From Hypericibacter adhaerens (GTDB lineage Bacteria > Pseudomonadota > Alphaproteobacteria > Dongiales > Dongiaceae), in contig NZ_CP042582.1 of assembly GCF_008728835.1 (NCBI RefSeq), positions 4,881,001-4,945,000 of the forward strand: a stretch of DNA of 64,000 nucleotides. The letters run 5' to 3'. Positions within the stretch are counted from its first letter, which is position 1; every line of letters starts with the position of its first letter. Under the pieces are notes generated by a model. The model had not been told where the DNA came from. It saw only the letters and a program-made list of their open reading frames with translations, and did no database searches. A program made the translations under genes and the position numbers. This document shows, one piece after another, positions 61,379 to 64,000 of this stretch.

Positions 61379-61774
61379 TTACGCCCAGCCGGCGGCGCGG
61401 GTCGGTTCCGTCTCGCTGCCGGTGAGCGCGTCGCGCAGCGCGGTGCGGAACTGGTCGACCGTGAAGGGCTTGGTCAGCACGCGATGGACCAGCACCTCGA
61501 GATCATGGGCACGCTGACGCTCATGCGCGTAGCCGGTCATCATCAGGATCGGCAGGTCGGGCCTCGACTTGGCGAGCTTGAGCGCGAGCGCGATGCCATC
61601 GAGCCGCGGCATGACGATGTCCGTCAGCAGCAGATCGAAATCGTCCATCTGCAGCGCCTCGAGCGCGAAGGCGCCGTCCGTGACCGCCTGGACCTGATGG
61701 CCCATCGTCTGGATCACGCGCGTCACCAGCTCGCGTACCGAAGGATCGTCTTCTGCAACCAGAATCCGGGCCAT
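61379..61774 (-). CDS. cpdR: CpdR-like single-domain response regulator
   Basis: A 131-residue receiver-only protein resembling CpdR, which when unphosphorylated directs ClpXP to its targets in the alphaproteobacterial cell cycle. M-A-R-I-L-V-A-E-D-D-P-S-V-R-E-L-V opens the domain. The phosphorylated Asp is in L-L-L-T-D-I-V-M-P near residue 52, Thr in M-M-T-G-Y-A near 80 and Lys in L-T-K-P-F near 103. The ATG at 61774 fits; a longer open frame is out of family. A CtrA-like site lies 156 bases upstream. Confidence 0.88.
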   Translation of the reverse strand: MARILVAEDDPSVRELVTRVIQTMGHQVQAVTDGAFALEALQMDDFDLLLTDIVMPRLDGIALALKLAKSRPDLPILMMTGYAHERQRAHDLEVLVHRVLTKPFTVDQFRTALRDALTGSETEPTRAAGWA

Positions 61775-61929
61775 CGTCTGCTCGTTCCGTTCCTGCTCTT
61801 GATTCGATCCGGCACCCATCGCCGCCTCGGAAAGGAAACTGGCGCCAAGCGCCGCGGAGTCAAGAGAACCGCCAGTTTTCCGGCCGAAAAGCGAGGGTCT
61901 GCCTGGGACAGAGCCTGAACCTTTCGTGC

Positions 61930-61944
61930 TTAACATCCGGTTAA
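61930..61944. promoter_or_regulatory. CtrA-like binding site
   Basis: TTAACATCCGGTTAA, an exact TTAA-N7-TTAA match to the CtrA box, upstream of cpdR. Confidence 0.65.
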
Positions 61945-62054
61945 AGTGAATCGCGCGCGCGCCGGATTCACGGTCCCTCAATCATAGGAAATAAAGCAGC
62001 CTCCCGCCGCGCGCGCCTCGCGGCCTTGACGCATCCGATTGATCGAACGTGGAG

Positions 62055-62087
62055 AAAAAGCCTGTCGGCAAATTCATGCGACAGGCT
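62055..62087 (-). terminator. Intrinsic terminator downstream of the DUF3426 gene
   Basis: On the minus strand AGCCTGTCG / CGACAGGCT form a perfect 9-bp stem with an 11-base loop, followed by T4. It lies about 110 bases beyond the stop of the DUF3426 gene. Confidence 0.75.
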
Positions 62088-62194
62088 GCCGCATCGAGCC
62101 GGCGCGGTTGCCCTCAATCGAACACAGCGGGGTGATGGCTGGCCTTAAGAAAGAAGAACGCCGACGCGGTAGGAAGGCTGCCCCGAATCGGCGA

Positions 62195-62941
62195 TCAGCT
62201 GCCGACCGCCTTCTCGGTGAAGGTCACCTCGAGCAGCTTGGCTTCCTTGGGCGGATTCTTCGCGGTCGTGGTGAAGGTCACGGTCTCGCCCGGCGCCAGT
62301 TGCGGCTTCTCGATCTTGAAGACCCAGTCGAACAGCCATTGCCGCTGCTGGGTGCGCAAGGTGGCGAGAAGATTCGGCACGGCGATGCCGGCTTGGCCCT
62401 TGTTGAAGATCTCGCCATGCACGACCAGGACCGGCTGGCCGTCGATCGTCTGGCTGACCATGGTGATGTTGCTGATCTCGAGGCCCTTGCCGAGCACGGG
62501 ATTGGCGATCCCGAGCGCGGCATAGATCTCGCGCGCGTCCGGCCAGGAGGCCACGACCTGCTTCTGGAAGAAATAGCCGGCCGCGGCGGCGAGCCCGATG
62601 ATCACCAGCAGCAGGATGAGAATGCCCAGTCCGGCGCTCATGCCCTTGCGCGTCGCGGGGCGCGGACGCGGCGGAATCGCCACGCGTTCCTCGGGCGGCG
62701 AGGCGGCAGCCGATGCCGCGGCGACGACGCTTGCGTCGGGCGCGGCCGCTGCGCTGCTGGCCGTGGGCGGAGGCGGTGCCGGCTCCGGCTCGGTCAGATC
62801 CACCCGGCGGGGCATGTCGTCGGGCGGCGTCTGCAGCCAGACATTCTTGCACTTGGTACACCGCACGCGCCGACCCTGGGGCCCGAGCGAAAGCGGGTCC
62901 ATCGAGTATCGCGTCGAGCAGGCCGGGCAGGTGATGATCAT
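62195..62941 (-). CDS. Zinc-ribbon (MJ0042) and DUF3426 protein
   Basis: A 248-residue protein beginning with an MJ0042-type zinc ribbon (C-P-A-C near residue 5 and C-T-K-C near 28), a Pro/Ala-rich linker, a membrane span at about 119-140 and a periplasmic DUF3426 immunoglobulin-like domain containing G-E-I-F-N-K-G and L-A-P-G-E-T-V-T-F. The ATG at 62941 starts directly before the ribbon. It is divergent from ftsE, a frequent alphaproteobacterial neighbourhood. Function unknown; a cell-envelope role is likely. Confidence 0.88.
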   Translation of the reverse strand: MIITCPACSTRYSMDPLSLGPQGRRVRCTKCKNVWLQTPPDDMPRRVDLTEPEPAPPPPTASSAAAAPDASVVAAASAAASPPEERVAIPPRPRPATRKGMSAGLGILILLLVIIGLAAAAGYFFQKQVVASWPDAREIYAALGIANPVLGKGLEISNITMVSQTIDGQPVLVVHGEIFNKGQAGIAVPNLLATLRTQQRQWLFDWVFKIEKPQLAPGETVTFTTTAKNPPKEAKLLEVTFTEKAVGS

Positions 62942-63214
62942 GAAAGGCGGCGGTTGACGTCCCTGTTGCCTTATAGGTTCTCGGCGCCGATTTGGAAAGT
63001 CCCGATACGGCACTGGGAATAGGCGTGGAGGCCCCATCGACGGGCTGAAGCACGGCTTCACGGAATCCGCGTCGAACGGGGCGGCAACGGAGTCGCCGCC
63101 GATTCGAAATACGGGTTTCGTGGCCGTCGAGCCGGGCCGACTCGGAGGCGGCGTGAGCCGGTCCGGAAGCGGTCGCGGGGTCGGGCGGCTCGGCTGGACG
63201 CCACACCGGACCCC

Positions 63215-63943
63215 ATGTCATGTTCCTGCGCGTCATTCGCAGCCGACAAGGACCGGGCGCCGTTGGTTTTGCTCGAACAAGTGGCCGTGCGTTACGGCGA
63301 CGGGCCGGAGATCCTGCGCGACATCTCCTTCGCGCTGGCGCCCGGCACGCTGCATTTCCTGGTCGGCCCCAGCGGCGCCGGCAAATCCACCCTGCTGCGC
63401 CTGCTTTATCTGGCGCTCAAGCCCAGCGAGGGCCGCTTCAGCCTGTTCGGCCGCGACGTCGCGGGGCTCGCGCGGCGCGACCTGCCGCCTTTGCGCCGGC
63501 GCATCGGCGTCGTGTTCCAGGAATTCCGGCTGCTCGATCACCTGACCGCCTTCGACAATGTGGCGCTGCCGCTCCGGCTCGCCGGCGTGCGCGAGGCGGA
63601 GATCAAGAAGCATGTGAGCGAGCTGCTCGACTGGGTCGGCCTCGGCGACCGGCTGTCCTCGCTGCCCGCGACGCTCTCCGGCGGCCAGCAGCAGCGCGTC
63701 GCCATCGCGCGCGCGGTGATCGCGCGGCCCTCGCTGCTGCTCGCCGACGAGCCCACCGGCAATGTCGACGACCGTATCGCGCTCCGGCTCATGTATCTCT
63801 TCGAGGAGCTCTACAAGCTCGGCACCACGGTGCTGATCGCGACCCACAACGAGAGCCTCGTGGCGCGCTTCCCGCACCACCAGCTCCATCTCGAGGGAGG
63901 TCGATTGGCGCTGCACCCGCGCCTGTCGACGGCGGCGCGATGA
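63215..63943 (+). CDS. ftsE: Cell division ATP-binding protein FtsE
   Basis: A 242-residue ATPase that with FtsX governs peptidoglycan hydrolase activation at the septum. Walker A is G-P-S-G-A-G-K-S-T near residue 50. F-Q-E-F-R-L-L-D near 100 is typical of FtsE. Signature L-S-G-G-Q-Q-Q-R near 152 and Walker [13 protein letters not shown] near 172 follow. The first 14 residues (with two Cys) are not conserved; the ATG at 63215 is the likely start. Its stop overlaps the ftsX start. Confidence 0.92.
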   Translation: MSCSCASFAADKDRAPLVLLEQVAVRYGDGPEILRDISFALAPGTLHFLVGPSGAGKSTLLRLLYLALKPSEGRFSLFGRDVAGLARRDLPPLRRRIGVVFQEFRLLDHLTAFDNVALPLRLAGVREAEIKKHVSELLDWVGLGDRLSSLPATLSGGQQQRVAIARAVIARPSLLLADEPTGNVDDRIALRLMYLFEELYKLGTTVLIATHNESLVARFPHHQLHLEGGRLALHPRLSTAAR

Positions 63944-64000
63944 GCCTGGCGACGACGATGCTGCGCAGCGACCTGCCGCTGGGCAAGGACGGTTCCTCGC
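63940..64000 (+). CDS. ftsX: FtsX permease, N-terminal fragment cut by window end
   Basis: Only the first 20 codons are inside the window ([14 protein letters not shown]). The ATG overlaps the ftsE stop by 4 bases (ATGA). The identity is inferred from position directly after ftsE. Confidence 0.7.
   Translation, partial: MSLATTMLRSDLPLGKDGSS

Larger units (their letters stand above)
61775..62194. other. Intergenic region with CtrA-like box and terminator
   Basis: These 420 bases have no supported gene. They contain a CtrA-like site (61930-61944) upstream of cpdR and a hairpin terminator (62055-62087) on the minus strand. Between them nothing clear was seen. Confidence 0.65.

Overview
This is about 64 kb of high-GC chromosomal DNA from an alphaproteobacterium, probably of the Rhodospirillales (lineage inferred, not proven). 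The pointers are a CpdR-type receiver with a CtrA-like box upstream, a SAM-II riboswitch before metZ, a TIGR02302 protein next to lysA, and genes of the ethylmalonyl-CoA pathway. Most of the window is ordinary housekeeping and metabolic chromosome. There is one insertion sequence, one tRNA and several families of short hairpin repeats. No prophage, CRISPR array, plasmid origin or rRNA was seen.

Layout. 0-3.3 kb: the end of a DMSP-lyase-like cupin gene, tRNA-Leu(CAA), a YqaA-type membrane protein, an SRPBCC protein, DsbB and Coq7. 3.4-5.9 kb: a zinc-type ABC importer (znuA-znuC-znuB) behind a perfect Zur/Fur-like palindrome. 5.9-16.8 kb: a catabolic operon on the minus strand with a ribose-type ABC importer, an unknown 170-residue protein with a Cys4 tail, a metallo-beta-lactamase-fold hydrolase, an SDR dehydrogenase, a RuBisCO-like protein and a DUF1537 sugar-acid kinase. 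A LysR gene diverges from it and a second LysR follows. The RuBisCO-like protein plus kinase pair is that of D-apionate/3-oxo-isoapionate degradation, but the usual upstream enzymes are replaced. This is the best candidate for an undescribed pathway variant.

16.8-31.9 kb: a nickel/cobalt-type exporter with a DUF1007 partner and a Tat-exported Cys protein; an HNH nuclease, esterase, AlkA-type glycosylase, GluQRS, TerC, Nudix, ACT, aspartyl protease and CHAP lipoprotein; a two-subunit molybdenum hydroxylase; a GFA protein; and ethylmalonyl-CoA mutase. 31.9-44 kb: a membrane protein, an IS4-type element inserted in a repeat, metZ under a SAM-II riboswitch, two tandem secreted paralogues, a DUF898/M48 pair, then crotonyl-CoA carboxylase/reductase and methylsuccinyl-CoA dehydrogenase. 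With the mutase, the cobalamin adenosyltransferase (46.9 kb), etfBA and 3-hydroxybutyryl-CoA dehydrogenase (47.7-50.4 kb), these form a dispersed C2/C4-acyl-CoA assimilation set. Three of the promoter regions (ecm, ccr, etfB) share a TGC-rich motif.

50.4-64 kb: a small DUF559 nuclease gene bracketed by about 50-bp inverted hairpin repeats; tlpA divergent from argH-lptM-lysA-TIGR02302; a GcvA-like regulator divergent from a caiD-like gene and an NDP-forming acyl-CoA ligase; cpdR; a zinc-ribbon/DUF3426 protein; ftsE; and the start of ftsX at the right edge.
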